Source: Rehmannia glutinosa (taxonomy: Eukaryota > Streptophyta > Magnoliopsida > Lamiales > Orobanchaceae). Taken from it: a stretch of 64,000 nt of DNA. Positions 47,470-56,580 of the stretch are shown piece after piece (position 1 is the stretch's first letter; every line of letters starts with the position of its first letter). The DNA lies in contig JABTTQ020002621.1 of NCBI GenBank assembly GCA_016081115.2, forward strand, positions 744,001 through 808,000, written 5' to 3'. The notes beneath the pieces were generated by a model. It was not told the origin of the DNA. It saw nothing but the letters and a program-made list of their open reading frames with translations, and ran no database searches. The position numbers and the translations under genes were made by a program.

Positions 47470-47590
47470 AAAAGTATCCTAAAGTCAGGAGTATGCAATT
47501 AATTAATTATTATCCTAATGTTAGGAGATTACAATTGACTGTTATCCTAAAATTAGGAGATTACAATTGATTGTTATCCTAAAATTAAGC
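47470..47590 (+). repeat. Minisatellite upstream of SPH copy 1
   Basis: Four units of 32-36 bp starting TATCCTAA(A/T)(A/G)TTAGG, each also carrying CAATTGA. A related array lies upstream of SPH copy 2 (51340-51478). Confidence 0.85.
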
Positions 47591-47638
47591 TACAACATAC
47601 TATGTAGATTGTATTGCATCCCAATTAGTAGTATATTA

Positions 47639-47647
47639 TATATAAAA
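47639..47647 (+). promoter_or_regulatory. TATA box, SPH copy 1
   Basis: TATATAAAA about 60 bp before the ATG, preceded by GCATCCCAATT as in SPH copy 2 (GCATCCCAACT) and similar to copy 3 (TCATCACAACT). Confidence 0.65.
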
Positions 47648-47706
47648 CCGTACGTGATGAACTTTTTCATAGACATAAGCAGACACGATTAATTTCATTC
47701 AAAAAT

Positions 47707-48182
47707 ATGGGAACCCCTATTACCAAAAGCCTTCTCTTTGATTTTCTTCTAGTCTTGTTGTTTCATTGTCTCCTAATGTTTTGTGGTCGCGCGCATGAAG
47801 TAAATCCAAACCCTAACATTGACGTTTATATTTACAGCCAAATCGCCCCTCATTACCCTCCGTTGAGGTTTCGTTGCCAGTCTAAAGACAATGACCTTGG
47901 ATATCACACACTCAATTTTACACAAGACTTCCATTGGAGATTTGAAAATAATTTTTCTATACAACACTTTTCTGGTGTCATTTCTGGTGGAACAATAAAC
48001 AACAGTCTTTCAATGTCTTTGAGGCTAATTGGGCAAGAAACAAGTGTTATGTTCATCCAAAAAATCAGGAGAACGCTCCTGATAAATGTTGCTACTGGGT
48101 GGTAACCACTGATGGCTTCTATTTTACGAATAAAGTAGATTGGAACTTTTTTGATCCGATAAAAGAATATTCATGGGATTGA
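47707..48182 (+). pseudogene. S-protein homologue (SPH) copy 1, single frameshift
   Basis: A secreted plant S1-type protein gene without introns. The ATG at 47707 opens a signal peptide (MGTPITKSLL.. with a hydrophobic run to about residue 27). The mature part follows the family order: an I-D-V-Y-I-Y strand, then P-P-L-R-F-R-C-Q-S-K-D-N-D-L-G, then F-H-W-R-F. Near 47975 one base is missing compared with copies 2 and 3. The original frame then runs out at a TAA (48103-48105) after 132 codons, while the +1 frame continues the family pattern: T-L-F-W-C-H-F-W-W, a C, K-C-C-Y-W-V-V-T-T-D-G-F-Y-F, ending in a TGA at 48180-48182. The whole gene would be close to the intact copy 3 in length. All conserved cysteines survive, so the break is recent or an assembly error. 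Confidence 0.85.
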
Positions 48183-48225
48183 TTGATCTAAGTATATTAG
48201 TTGGCATTTCTATGTTAGCATAATC

Positions 48226-48231
48226 AATAAA
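48226..48231 (+). terminator. Poly(A) signal, SPH copy 1
   Basis: AATAAA 44 bp after the stop, followed by AAGTGCCAAC, which also follows the AATAAA of copy 2. Confidence 0.6.
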
Positions 48232-48414
48232 AAGTGCCAACAATTGTATCTCCTTGTTCATTTTCTCAGTTATATATTCAGCTTTAATTTTAATTTTAAT
48301 TTATATGTGCGACTACCAATATTATCGTGCAAGACACAAGAGTACTATATATATACAATGCTGGACAACTATATATATTATAAATTGCAAATAATAATCT
48401 TGTCATTCTATTTA

Positions 48415-49672
48415 GGGTAAAATTCACTTTACCCCCTTGTACTATTGGTTTTGTATCAAATACCCCCTTGTACTATTAAAACCTTCAAATACCCCCCTAA
48501 AATAGTGAAAGTTATATTGATTGACAAAAATGCCCTTGATCTAAATAAAAGGTTAAATCTACTTTACTCCCTCGATTATAAATCATAAATACTTTGTCCC
48601 TCTACAATTAAATACCAATTAATTTGATCCCAAATTTTATTCAATACTAATTTTAAAAATATACTTTATTTTAAATTTAATTCAAAAAAACTTTATTATT
48701 ATAGAAAAAGACGCCTTAAAGTTTTAAATATATATATATATATGTTACATAAACTTATATTCTATTATTTTTAATATATGACTTCAGTAAATAATTAGTA
48801 AATTTAGAGCCAATTACTAGATATTATTAACTGTGCATTTATTTCTATTGAGTATGGTGCACGTGTAATTAAAATATATTAATAGATCAGATTAATGTGA
48901 TTAGTTATTTATTATATATGAAAGAAAAATTAGTATTATAAAAGTAAAAAACTAATGAAATTGAGAACTGAATGAACAAATACGAAAAAAATGAAAATCT
49001 AAAAGATATTTTCTAAGATAACTTGTATAAGAGTACGTGAGATTTTTTTTTATAAAACATTAATATGTTTTCTAAATTATTATCAATATTATATGAAGAT
49101 ATTCATTTATTTTCAGTTTAATTTAAGATCAGTATTAAATAAAATAAGATAAAGTTATTAATATTTGGTTGTCAGTTTAATATAAGATTGTTTGGTTTAA
49201 TATTTTGAGATAATTTTTTACCATTGTCCAATAAATTCTGGATTAGTACTAATGTTTGTCCTACCAATACACATTATATATAATAGAATGTTATATATGG
49301 ATATATATTAATATCTAAACCTTAATACTTACATAATAAAGTAATTACACACATAACGACAATATATATTTATATACATAGAAAAATTAATATCATTTCT
49401 CCTGAATTAAATTATAGTTTGCTATTTTTTGAATGTTTATTTAATTATAGGTTTAGTAATAGCGTATTAGCGTTAAGTAAATATAGGATTTAATTAATTG
49501 AAATGTAATTGTAGATGAGACAAAATATATAATTAAACGTTCTATCTAGTTCAAGGGTACTTTTGTCCATTGATATATCTTTTACTAGTTTAGGGGTATT
49601 TGAAGGTTTAAATAGTAGAGGGGGTATTTGATACAAAACCAATAGTATAAGGGGGTAAAGTGAATTTTACCC
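48415..49672. mobile_element. MULE-type element with about 85-bp inverted repeats
   Basis: The left end GGGTAAAATTCACTTTACCC continues for about 85 bp and is matched, inverted, by the right end with a handful of differences. The target duplication TTCTATTTA (9 bp) is perfect: 48406-48414 and 49673-49681. The interior is AT-rich, without coding sequence. Confidence 0.9.
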
Positions 49673-50129
49673 TTCTATTTATTTGCTTCTAACACAATTT
49701 ATTTTTACTTCAATATATTTACTTTCCTCATTTTATACATTTTTTAGGGTACAATCGAGGAGAGAAAACACGCACTTATAATTGAACGGGTCTGACAAAG
49801 ACAAACTTTGAAGTACAAAGTTGATCCACAAATTGAAATTTCGTTACATTCATAACAAACAAATAAAATTAATAATATATAATACAAGTCCACTTAAACA
49901 GTTAAACTTCAATTTAAGGATATAATTCATTAAAAAACTTCAACCATTCACGAAATGATGAGCTCAATTATTGAGTTTATTGTTAATACGTATATTCACG
50001 AGTGAATGTAGCAGAATGATAAAAATATAAAACCATGGTTAATATTTGAGAGGGGCCAGGGTCGATAAACTTATACCATGTAAAGAAAAATAATAATTAA
50101 TAGATTAAATTTCTCATTTGACTTGTTAC

Positions 50130-51085
50130 ACCATGTAAAGAGAAATAATAATTAATAGATAACTAATGAAAATGATATTTTAGTTATCGAGATTATTTTG
50201 GATTCTTTTAGTATATATTCATTACAATTTTTGACTCGGTTTATTTTAATGAAAACTATATATTAGTTTTCAAATTTTATTGAGTTGTTTTGCGAGTTTC
50301 TGATGTACATGAGCCCCTCGAGATATTAAGGCAAGTTGACTTTCTTTGCTTCTATATATTCCTTAAAATATCATTTTTTAAGCAATGAATTCTTCAGTAA
50401 ACAGAGTCAAACATATATATACATATACATATATATATATATATCTTCCATTTTCAAGATTAATTTCAGATGTGATTGTGATTTGCTAGGAGTCTTTTGG
50501 TATGGTGAAAAACTAATCAAGCTACTCGATTTGGGATCGATCATTAAAAGCTTGTTTGAGCTCGGTCCGTTAACATAATGAACTAAATTTGAACACATTT
50601 TTCATTCAATAAGATGTAAAGCTATCTTCGAGCTCGACTAGATTAATTAGTAGAAAAAGAACAAAATGTGTAAAAATATCGGCTATTGGAGCTCGATTCG
50701 TGTTTGACTCGACTAAAGCTTGTTAAGCTCAATTCGATTAATAATCAAACCAAGCTCAAACACAATTTTTGAAGCTCGATTAAAATTTAAACAAGTTTGA
50801 ACAATTATATATATATATATATATATATGTTCGTCTCGACTCGACTCGTTTATACCCCTATTTTTTTGACAATGCTTGATTCAAACTAATAAAAATTATT
50901 AGAAATATTATTTTAAACTTGTCATATATTACAAACGTTTAGACAATGTTTTTCTCCTTTGAACTGAATAAAAAATAAAAGAGAGAAAATAAGTGACTTA
51001 ATCACTTTTAAAATCCGGAGGCATGTGTTCTAAAATATATATTCTGGAAATATATTGTTACGTTAACATTGTAACAATCAAATTA
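50130..51085 (+). repeat. SPH spacer segment, mate of 6593-8584 and 23280-23425
   Basis: This copy lacks the three insertions that split its mate (6848, about 7588-8384 and 8585-23279), and it has its own insertion at about 50500-50860. Confidence 0.65.
50500..50860. mobile_element. hAT-like insertion with CTCGACTCGACTCG end
   Basis: The right end reads TCGACTCGACTCGTTTATACCCCTA, a terminal type known from plant hAT elements (TAGGGGTATAAACGAG inverted). The interior has several AGCTCGATTCG words. The segment is absent from the mate at 8540-8560. The left end is not well defined. Confidence 0.45.
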
Positions 51086-51339
51086 TTATCAAATGGAATA
51101 AATGTCCAAAACTAAAAATCAACAGGTTATTGTGACTGATCATTGTAGCATATAACATCAATAAATTAAATATAACATTGATAAATTTATGCAAGTAACT
51201 CAAATGTGTCAAAATGTATTGTGCAAATTCAGCTGGTCTCATAGTGATTCCATACATCATTCTCAAGGTCATGTCATATATATATACACACACACAAAGG
51301 AATTGAATATTATTGTCAATTACACAAGGACACAAAATT

Positions 51340-51478
51340 AGGAAACTATCCTAAAATTAGGAGATTATGCAGTTGATTGTTATCTAATTAGGAAATTACA
51401 ATTGATTACTTCCTACAATTAGGAAACTACAAATTAATTCCTTGTTATCCTTAAATCAAGAAATTGCAATTGATTACC
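51340..51478 (+). repeat. Minisatellite upstream of SPH copy 2
   Basis: Four degenerate units with TATCCTAAAATTAGG and CAATTGATT words, related to 47470-47590. Confidence 0.75.
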
Positions 51479-51580
51479 AAAAAATAATAAAATACAAAGA
51501 AAATATGTTGTAATTAATTCACTAATAATATATATCAGCTTGCTACAATATTATGTGGATATATTGTATTGCATCCCAAC

Positions 51581-51587
51581 TATAAAA
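51581..51587 (+). promoter_or_regulatory. TATA box, SPH copy 2
   Basis: TATAAAA after GCATCCCAAC, 41 bp before the ATG, followed by TTGAGATGAAC, matching the other copies. Confidence 0.7.
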
Positions 51588-51627
51588 TTGAGATGAACTT
51601 TACATAGACAAGACACTACATTTCAAA

Positions 51628-52088
51628 ATGGGAATCACAAGTACCAAAAGCCTTCTCTCTTATTTTCTTCTAGTCTTGTTTATTGATTTTCCCTTTATGG
51701 TTTGTGCTCGCTCATCGGGCACGCCTTTAAATCCTGTATACCAAGTCCGCATTCTCAACAAAATCCTTCCCGAGAATTCCCCTCCGTTGTCAATCTAAAA
51801 CGACGACCTTGGATACCAAACGCTTCCTTTCATACGTAACTTCCATTGGGAATTTGAAATAATTTTTTGCAACAACACGTTTCTCTTTGTCATTTTTGGT
51901 GGAATAATAAACAACAAAACTTCGATGTTTATTATGCTGGTTGGTCATCAAAAATGTGCAATGTTCCCGATTATAGTGAGGATAATCCTCACTTGTGCTA
52001 CTGGGTGGTTAAGAGTGATGGCATCTATTTTACGAATAAGTTTTTGTGGGATGAAAGTGACTTGGAAAGAAAATACACATGGAATTGA
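51628..52088 (+). pseudogene. S-protein homologue (SPH) copy 2, two disruptions
   Basis: Same architecture as the neighbours. The ATG at 51628 starts a signal peptide close to copy 1 (MGITSTKSLL). The mature strand Y-Q-V-R-I-L-N follows, then 'PPL'. There, 11 bp between two TTG words is missing compared with copy 3, removing the K-I-H-C region with the first conserved cysteine and bringing a TAA into frame at 51796-51798. A second change, one missing A in the GAA-AAT-AAT stretch near 51858, shifts the frame again. The remainder is well kept (S-L-C-H-F-W-W-N-N-K, an internal C, H-L-C-Y-W-V-V-K-S-D-G-I-Y-F, K-Y-T-W-N, TGA at 52086-52088). Both breaks are directly visible. It cannot make a normal SPH. 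Confidence 0.87.
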
Positions 52089-52117
52089 TCTCAATGTATT
52101 AATTGGCAACAACAATG

Positions 52118-52123
52118 AATAAA
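52118..52123 (+). terminator. Poly(A) signal, SPH copy 2
   Basis: AATAAA followed by AAGTGCCAAC, as in copy 1. Confidence 0.6.
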
Positions 52124-52411
52124 AAGTGCCAACTCCTTTGGCAAGGGAATTTTCCTACTTAATTGGTTGGAGTATCTTGTAATGTAGGATTTGCATCATT
52201 AATAAATTACAAGCTTATAATTTATTCTTGTTAGAAACTAAACCACTCATGAAATGGGTTCAATTATTGAGTTTGTAATTCATATGTAATATGTATATAC
52301 GCGAATGTGGATATCTAGCAAAATAATTTCAAAACGAACCTGACTACACCAAAAGAAAAAGAAAAAGAAAAAAAATTAACATAAATTATGATATTCTTGT
52401 TCGCACTATTG

Positions 52412-52560
52412 ATTAGCATAGATTTTAGGATTGTGATAATCCAGCAATCCTACCTTGTATTATTAGAGAGCAGGATCTTTGAGAAGTAGTCAAAGTTGAA
52501 TGATCATATGATCCATAATAATATAAAGATCATCTGATAATTTTCTATCATATTATCAAC
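52412..52560 (+). repeat. Spacer duplicate A1 (mate about 54185-54300 and 55190-55215)
   Basis: 'GATTAGCATAGATTTTAGG' ... 'ATTAGAGAG' ... 'CAACATTTAGTCA' is repeated as 'GATTAGCAAAGATTTTAGG' ... 'ATTAGAGAG' ... 'CAACATTTAGTCA' at 54186-54260 and 55201-55213. The second copy is split by the MULE at 54315-55156. Confidence 0.6.
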
Positions 52561-52577
52561 ATTTAGTCAGGATCTTT

Positions 52578-52705
52578 AACAATTTGGGAATACTGGTTGG
52601 AGGGTAGGGGATAAATTTCAAAGAAACTGAAAGATATTGGGTTCGAACCCCGATCAACACCCTTACAAAGGGTTAATGATACCACTTGAGCTACAGGCTA
52701 GTGGT
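52578..52705 (-). mobile_element. SINE with tRNA-like A and B boxes and 16-bp TSD
   Basis: On the minus strand, TAGCTCAAGTGGT (A box) is followed about 40 bases later by GGTTCGAACCCC (B box), the internal Pol III promoter of tRNA-derived SINEs. The flanks are direct repeats TTTAGTCAGGATCTTT (52562-52577) and TTTAGTCGGGATCTTT (52706-52721), one mismatch. Only about 128 bp remain, and no poly(A) tail is obvious. Confidence 0.75.
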
Positions 52706-53334
52706 TTTAGTCGGGATCTTTTAAATAACTAAATTTTAAAAGATTTTTTGTAAAAAAAAATAATTTAATCACCTTTAATTTTTAAACAGGTTTTATACAT
52801 ACTAAGATCATAAAAATTAAATTATTATATATGCAGTTATAAATCAAAATTAAGTAGGGTTAAATAATAGATTATAATCGCTAGCTTAATATCCATAACC
52901 TTGTCTCTTTTTTTTCGGATGGCATATCCATAACCTTGTCTCTATTATATATTCATGTGAAGTCACTCGCGTAGGTAGCATAGGATGAGTGCGGTCGGCA
53001 GACCGCCCTGGATCTCAGAGTGACCCTATTAATTTGAGTTAGACCGCATTTAAAATTTAGTCGCAGGTTTAGCTCATATATAACAAAAAATCGAGTTAAA
53101 ATTTAAAAGGCCAATGAACCTTCTTTTGTTTTTTGGCGCAAATATTAAGAATTATCTGGTCCAATTAATATATGAGTGAATAACTAATTGTCTTGTTTGT
53201 TATATAGATAGAGATATATGTTCCAAACTTGATATGAACAGTCTTTTTTGGGAGTATTTTTCGAATGAATTTTTGGATCTAAAAGTCTATTTCATAATAG
53301 TAATAGTTGTTTGGTTGTTAATTTAGAATAAACT

Positions 53335-53685
53335 TTTGGATAAGTCACTTCTAAAAAGTTAAAATTCTAGTGACAAATTCATTGAGTTATTAAAAAATCT
53401 AAGTTGTCAATTATTACAACACAAAGTTATTTTTCAAATCGTTATGATGTATTAATTCAAATCCTCATAATATTAAATTCATTTCAAATCTTTGCTCAAA
53501 AAAAAAAGTCAAGTCATTTTAAATCTTTGACTTCAAATTCTCCTGAAATTCAGATTTTTCCATCCACACGTAACATAATGTTACGTTTTAATTGATAGGA
53601 AATTAAAATAATAATATGAATTCATTGGTTTTGTTTATCTAATTTCAAATTACAAGAGAGATTGCAAATCCCCGACACTACAAGG
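53335..53685 (+). repeat. Spacer duplicate B1 (mate 56285-56580)
   Basis: Collinear words with 56285-56580: 'ACAAATTCAT', 'TTATTTTTCAAAT', 'CATTTCAAATCTTTG', 'AAATTCAGATTTTTC', 'ACATAATGTT', 'TTGGTTTTGTTTA'. Lies downstream of SPH copy 2 as its mate lies downstream of copy 3. Confidence 0.75.
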
Positions 53686-53995
53686 ATTGAATATGAGATA
53701 AAAGTAAAAATGACAGTTGATTGATATAGAAATAATAAAATAATAATTAAAAAATGACTGATGATTGAGAAATAAATGAGTGAATAAATAGTAAAAATTG
53801 TAGAAAATGTGTAATAATGATTATTTTCTTTTGAAAAAGAATGTAAATATGGTTGGTAAGAGAAATTGTGAACCGGAATGAATAGTGTATTTTCTGAAAA
53901 TCTTCACAAACAATTGTCTGTTGGGTTAAAAAAATTCCCTAGCAGAACAAAAATGAAAATTCATTCATATCAAATTGCGGCCATAGCTATCAAAC

Positions 53996-54052
53996 GCTTA
54001 TCAACATTGTATAAAGGATGAGCGATACCACTTAAGCTATAAGGTTCATGGT
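53996..54052 (-). mobile_element. SINE fragment (5' part, same family)
   Basis: On the minus strand TAGCTTAAGTGGTATCG and a downstream GTTGAT match the SINE at 52578-52705; the B box is missing. Confidence 0.5.
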
Positions 54053-54314
54053 GAAATAAGTCAATGAATGTTGTACGTTACACTATTACAAGATTAAAGA
54101 TATATAAGCAAAACTATGTACAAGAATAAAAAAGAGTAAGCCCGGCCTACATGTTTTTCTTTCTTTTTTTTTTTTTTTGTACTAAGGATTAGCAAAGATT
54201 TTAGGGTCATATATGCAACGTAGCAATTCTATCACTTGTATCATTAGAGAGTATAATCATATATAGAGAGAGAGTCAAACTCCAATACTCCTATGATACT
54301 GATACATACATAAT

Positions 54315-55156
54315 GGGAAAATAAGATTTGTAATCCTGTAAGTTGCACCTTTTTGAGAATTAGTCCTCTAAGTTGTCACATTAATGTTTTAATCCTTTAA
54401 CTTTCAAATTTCTAGATATTCAGTCTTTTAACTTAGCAATTTTACTTTTGGTCCTATAACTCAACAGATTTGAAAAATTTAGTCCATAACTTAGCAATAG
54501 TTAAATTTAATTAATTTATTAAAAAAGTTATTTCTTAATTAAATTCTATAATTGAATAGTTTTAATTAACAGTTAACTTTTAAATAAAATAATTAATCAT
54601 TTAGTTTAATTAATTTTTAAAAAAAAAAATCAAACATTATTTTTTTAAACCTTCTGTAATAAATGAATCTTGTATACTAGTCCAAATCTATTTCTCGGAG
54701 ATAATTCTCCTATTTAAAGTTTAATTACATAAATATCACAAATTATTCTATATTTACTAATTTAATGTAATTATTTAAATTTCCCTAAAATTCGTTAATT
54801 GTTTTAGAAATTTCTATTTATTTTATTTTTTTATAACAAAATTAATTTAAATTTTAATTAATTTATAATTTTATTTTATTTTCCAAAATTAAGTTTAATT
54901 ATTTTACTTTTGGTCCTATAAAAAACTGTGAAGTGTGGGTACTAACCTTTAATAAATTAGGTAAATTTAACTATTGTTAAGTTATAGGACTAAATTTCTG
55001 AAATTTGTTAAGTTATAGGACCAAAAGTAAAATTGTTAAGTTAAAGGACTGAATATCTAGAAATTTGAAAGTTAAAGGACTAAAAAATAAAGGTGATAAC
55101 TTTATTGGAATAATTCTCAAAAATGTTCAACTTAGACTAAAGATCTTATTTTCCCC
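54315..55156. mobile_element. MULE-type element with long inverted repeats
   Basis: The left end GGGAAAATAAGATTTGTAAT and the inverted right end GGGGAAAATAAGATCTTTAGT share most of about 190 bp, including 'TTTTGAGAATTA.TCC' and 'GGTCCTATAACT'. The target duplication ATACATAAT is perfect (54306-54314 and 55157-55165, 9 bp). No coding content. Confidence 0.88.
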
Positions 55157-55489
55157 ATACATAATATTGAAAAATTATCTTAAATTCTCTAATCATGTTA
55201 CCAACATTTAGTCAAGGTTATACGAAGATTCTTTGAACTGATATTTCAGATTATTTTTTCAAAAAAAAGTGATTTAATTACTCACATTTAGTATTGAATT
55301 ATTATCTAGTCAATAGTCATAAAAATAAAACAGCGGGTTATTATCACTAACTATTCATAACCTAAATGCATATAATTAAGTAACAAAAAACACAAATGCA
55401 ATTTCAACTGGAAATGATTTTATTCATGATCAGGCACAAGGTTATATACATCAACACATCTAACCAATATAGATTATATTCATCACAAC

Positions 55490-55496
55490 TATAAAA
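55490..55496 (+). promoter_or_regulatory. TATA box, SPH copy 3
   Basis: TATAAAA after CATCACAAC, 49 bp before the ATG, followed by GTGGGGTGAA. The minisatellite seen upstream of copies 1 and 2 is absent here. Confidence 0.7.
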
Positions 55497-55544
55497 GTGG
55501 GGTGAATGTTTCGTACTTCGTAGAGCCAAAGCTTCAATTCCAAA

Positions 55545-55997
55545 ATGGACCTCACAATTACTAAAAGCCTTCACTCTTTATTTCTTCTAATTTTGTTATC
55601 CAATTTTCTCCAAATGATTCAAGCTGGTTTCTTTCCTAAATATGAAGTTCGAATTTACAACGATATTTTACCTATCAAGTCCCCTCCATTGAAGATCCAT
55701 TGTCAATCTAAAGACAACGATTTCGGAAACCATACACTTTATCATTTGCAAAGCTTCCATTGGGATTTTAAAGAGAATATTTTTGGAACCACTCGTTACT
55801 ATTGTCATTTTTATTGGGGTAAAAAACAAAGATTTTTCGATGTCTTTTACGCAGGCTGGGATGAGTTTTGTGAAGATGCAAATAATTTTGATGACATTAA
55901 TTTGTGTTATTGGGTAGTGAGAAATGATGGTTTCTATTTTGCGAATACAAGACAATATGATCCTAGTAAAATAGAAAGAAAGTATACATGGCAGTGA
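55545..55997 (+). CDS. S-protein homologue (SPH) copy 3, intact, secreted
   Basis: 150 codons without introns, the usual size for the plant self-incompatibility S1 (Self-incomp_S1/SPH) family. Residues 1-27 are a signal peptide (M-D-L-T-I-T-K-S, hydrophobic core, likely cut after I-Q-A). The mature part keeps the family strands in order: V-R-I-Y-N, P-P-L-K-I-H-C-Q-S-K-D-N-D-F-G (residues 47-61), F-H-W-D-F (71-75), Y-C-H-F-Y-W (86-91) and C-Y-W-V-V-R-N-D-G-F-Y-F (121-132). Four cysteines at 53, 87, 109 and 121 fit the two conserved disulfides. N62-H-T is a potential N-glycosylation site. In poppy, family members act as stigma ligands in self-incompatibility; most others have unknown roles, often as small secreted signals. 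Expression site cannot be told from sequence. Confidence 0.93.
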   Translation: MDLTITKSLHSLFLLILLSNFLQMIQAGFFPKYEVRIYNDILPIKSPPLKIHCQSKDNDFGNHTLYHLQSFHWDFKENIFGTTRYYCHFYWGKKQRFFDVFYAGWDEFCEDANNFDDINLCYWVVRNDGFYFANTRQYDPSKIERKYTWQ

Positions 55998-56035
55998 TAC
56001 GAATATTGTACTTCGGCATTTGCGTTAGCACAATT

Positions 56036-56041
56036 AATAAA
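56036..56041 (+). terminator. Poly(A) signal, SPH copy 3
   Basis: AATAAA 39 bp after the stop; another AATAAA-like word follows at about 56050. Confidence 0.55.
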
Positions 56042-56284
56042 CAGCATTAATAAATATTTCCCTGGTTTATTTCCCTCAGTTTCTCAACTTCTATATAGAT
56101 AAGTATTTCAAGTCATAATAAATATATCCATTGAGTTTATTTGGATAATCTTATCATATAATGGATTTCAAATCTTTGAGTTGTTTTTGTATCATGGTGG
56201 ATTTCAAATTGATCTTATTTGAAAATCATTTGAAATCATTCCTCAATCGTCCACTCAGATCTAATAAATTCTTTACATCAAATT

Positions 56285-56580
56285 GTGCTAAAATTTTCAA
56301 CATCATAGTAACAAATTCATCAAGTTTATTCAATATTTTCAAGTTGTCAAATATTACATGTTATTTTTCAAATTATTATGGTGGATTTTATGTCCTCGTA
56401 ATATTAACGTCATTTCAAATCTTTGACTTCAACTTCTTCCTAAAATTCAGATTTTTCTATGCACACTAACATAATGTTGTGTTTTAATTGAAAGGATATT
56501 AAAGTAATAGTAACTAATTTATTGGTTTTGTTTAGATAATTTCAAACTACAATAGTTTGTAAATCTTTCGACACCAATTT
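56285..56580 (+). repeat. Spacer duplicate B2 (mate 53335-53685)
   Basis: See the mate entry. An apparent 102-codon frame over 56161-56469 is F/N/S-rich AT-translation and is not counted as a gene. Confidence 0.75.

Noticed and set aside
47707..48105. 132-codon open frame of SPH copy 1 as an intact gene
   Set aside because: The last third does not match the family. The conserved W-C-H-F and C-Y-W motifs are in the +1 frame, so this is a frameshifted gene.
51867..52088. Short frame as a separate small protein gene
   Set aside because: It begins with TTG and is the 3' half of SPH copy 2 after the frameshift.
52630..52700. tRNA gene
   Set aside because: A and B boxes are present, but no cloverleaf can be drawn and direct repeats flank it; it is a SINE.
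29704..55997. S-locus (self-incompatibility locus) based on SPH genes plus an F-box-like fragment
   Set aside because: SPH genes are numerous in eudicots and mostly unrelated to mating, and the F-box-like piece is a 62-codon fragment inside a transposon; no S-RNase or SLF gene is present.
56161..56469. 102-codon frame downstream of SPH copy 3
   Set aside because: AT-rich F/N/S/I composition, no domain, and the duplicate at 53335-53685 does not keep the frame.
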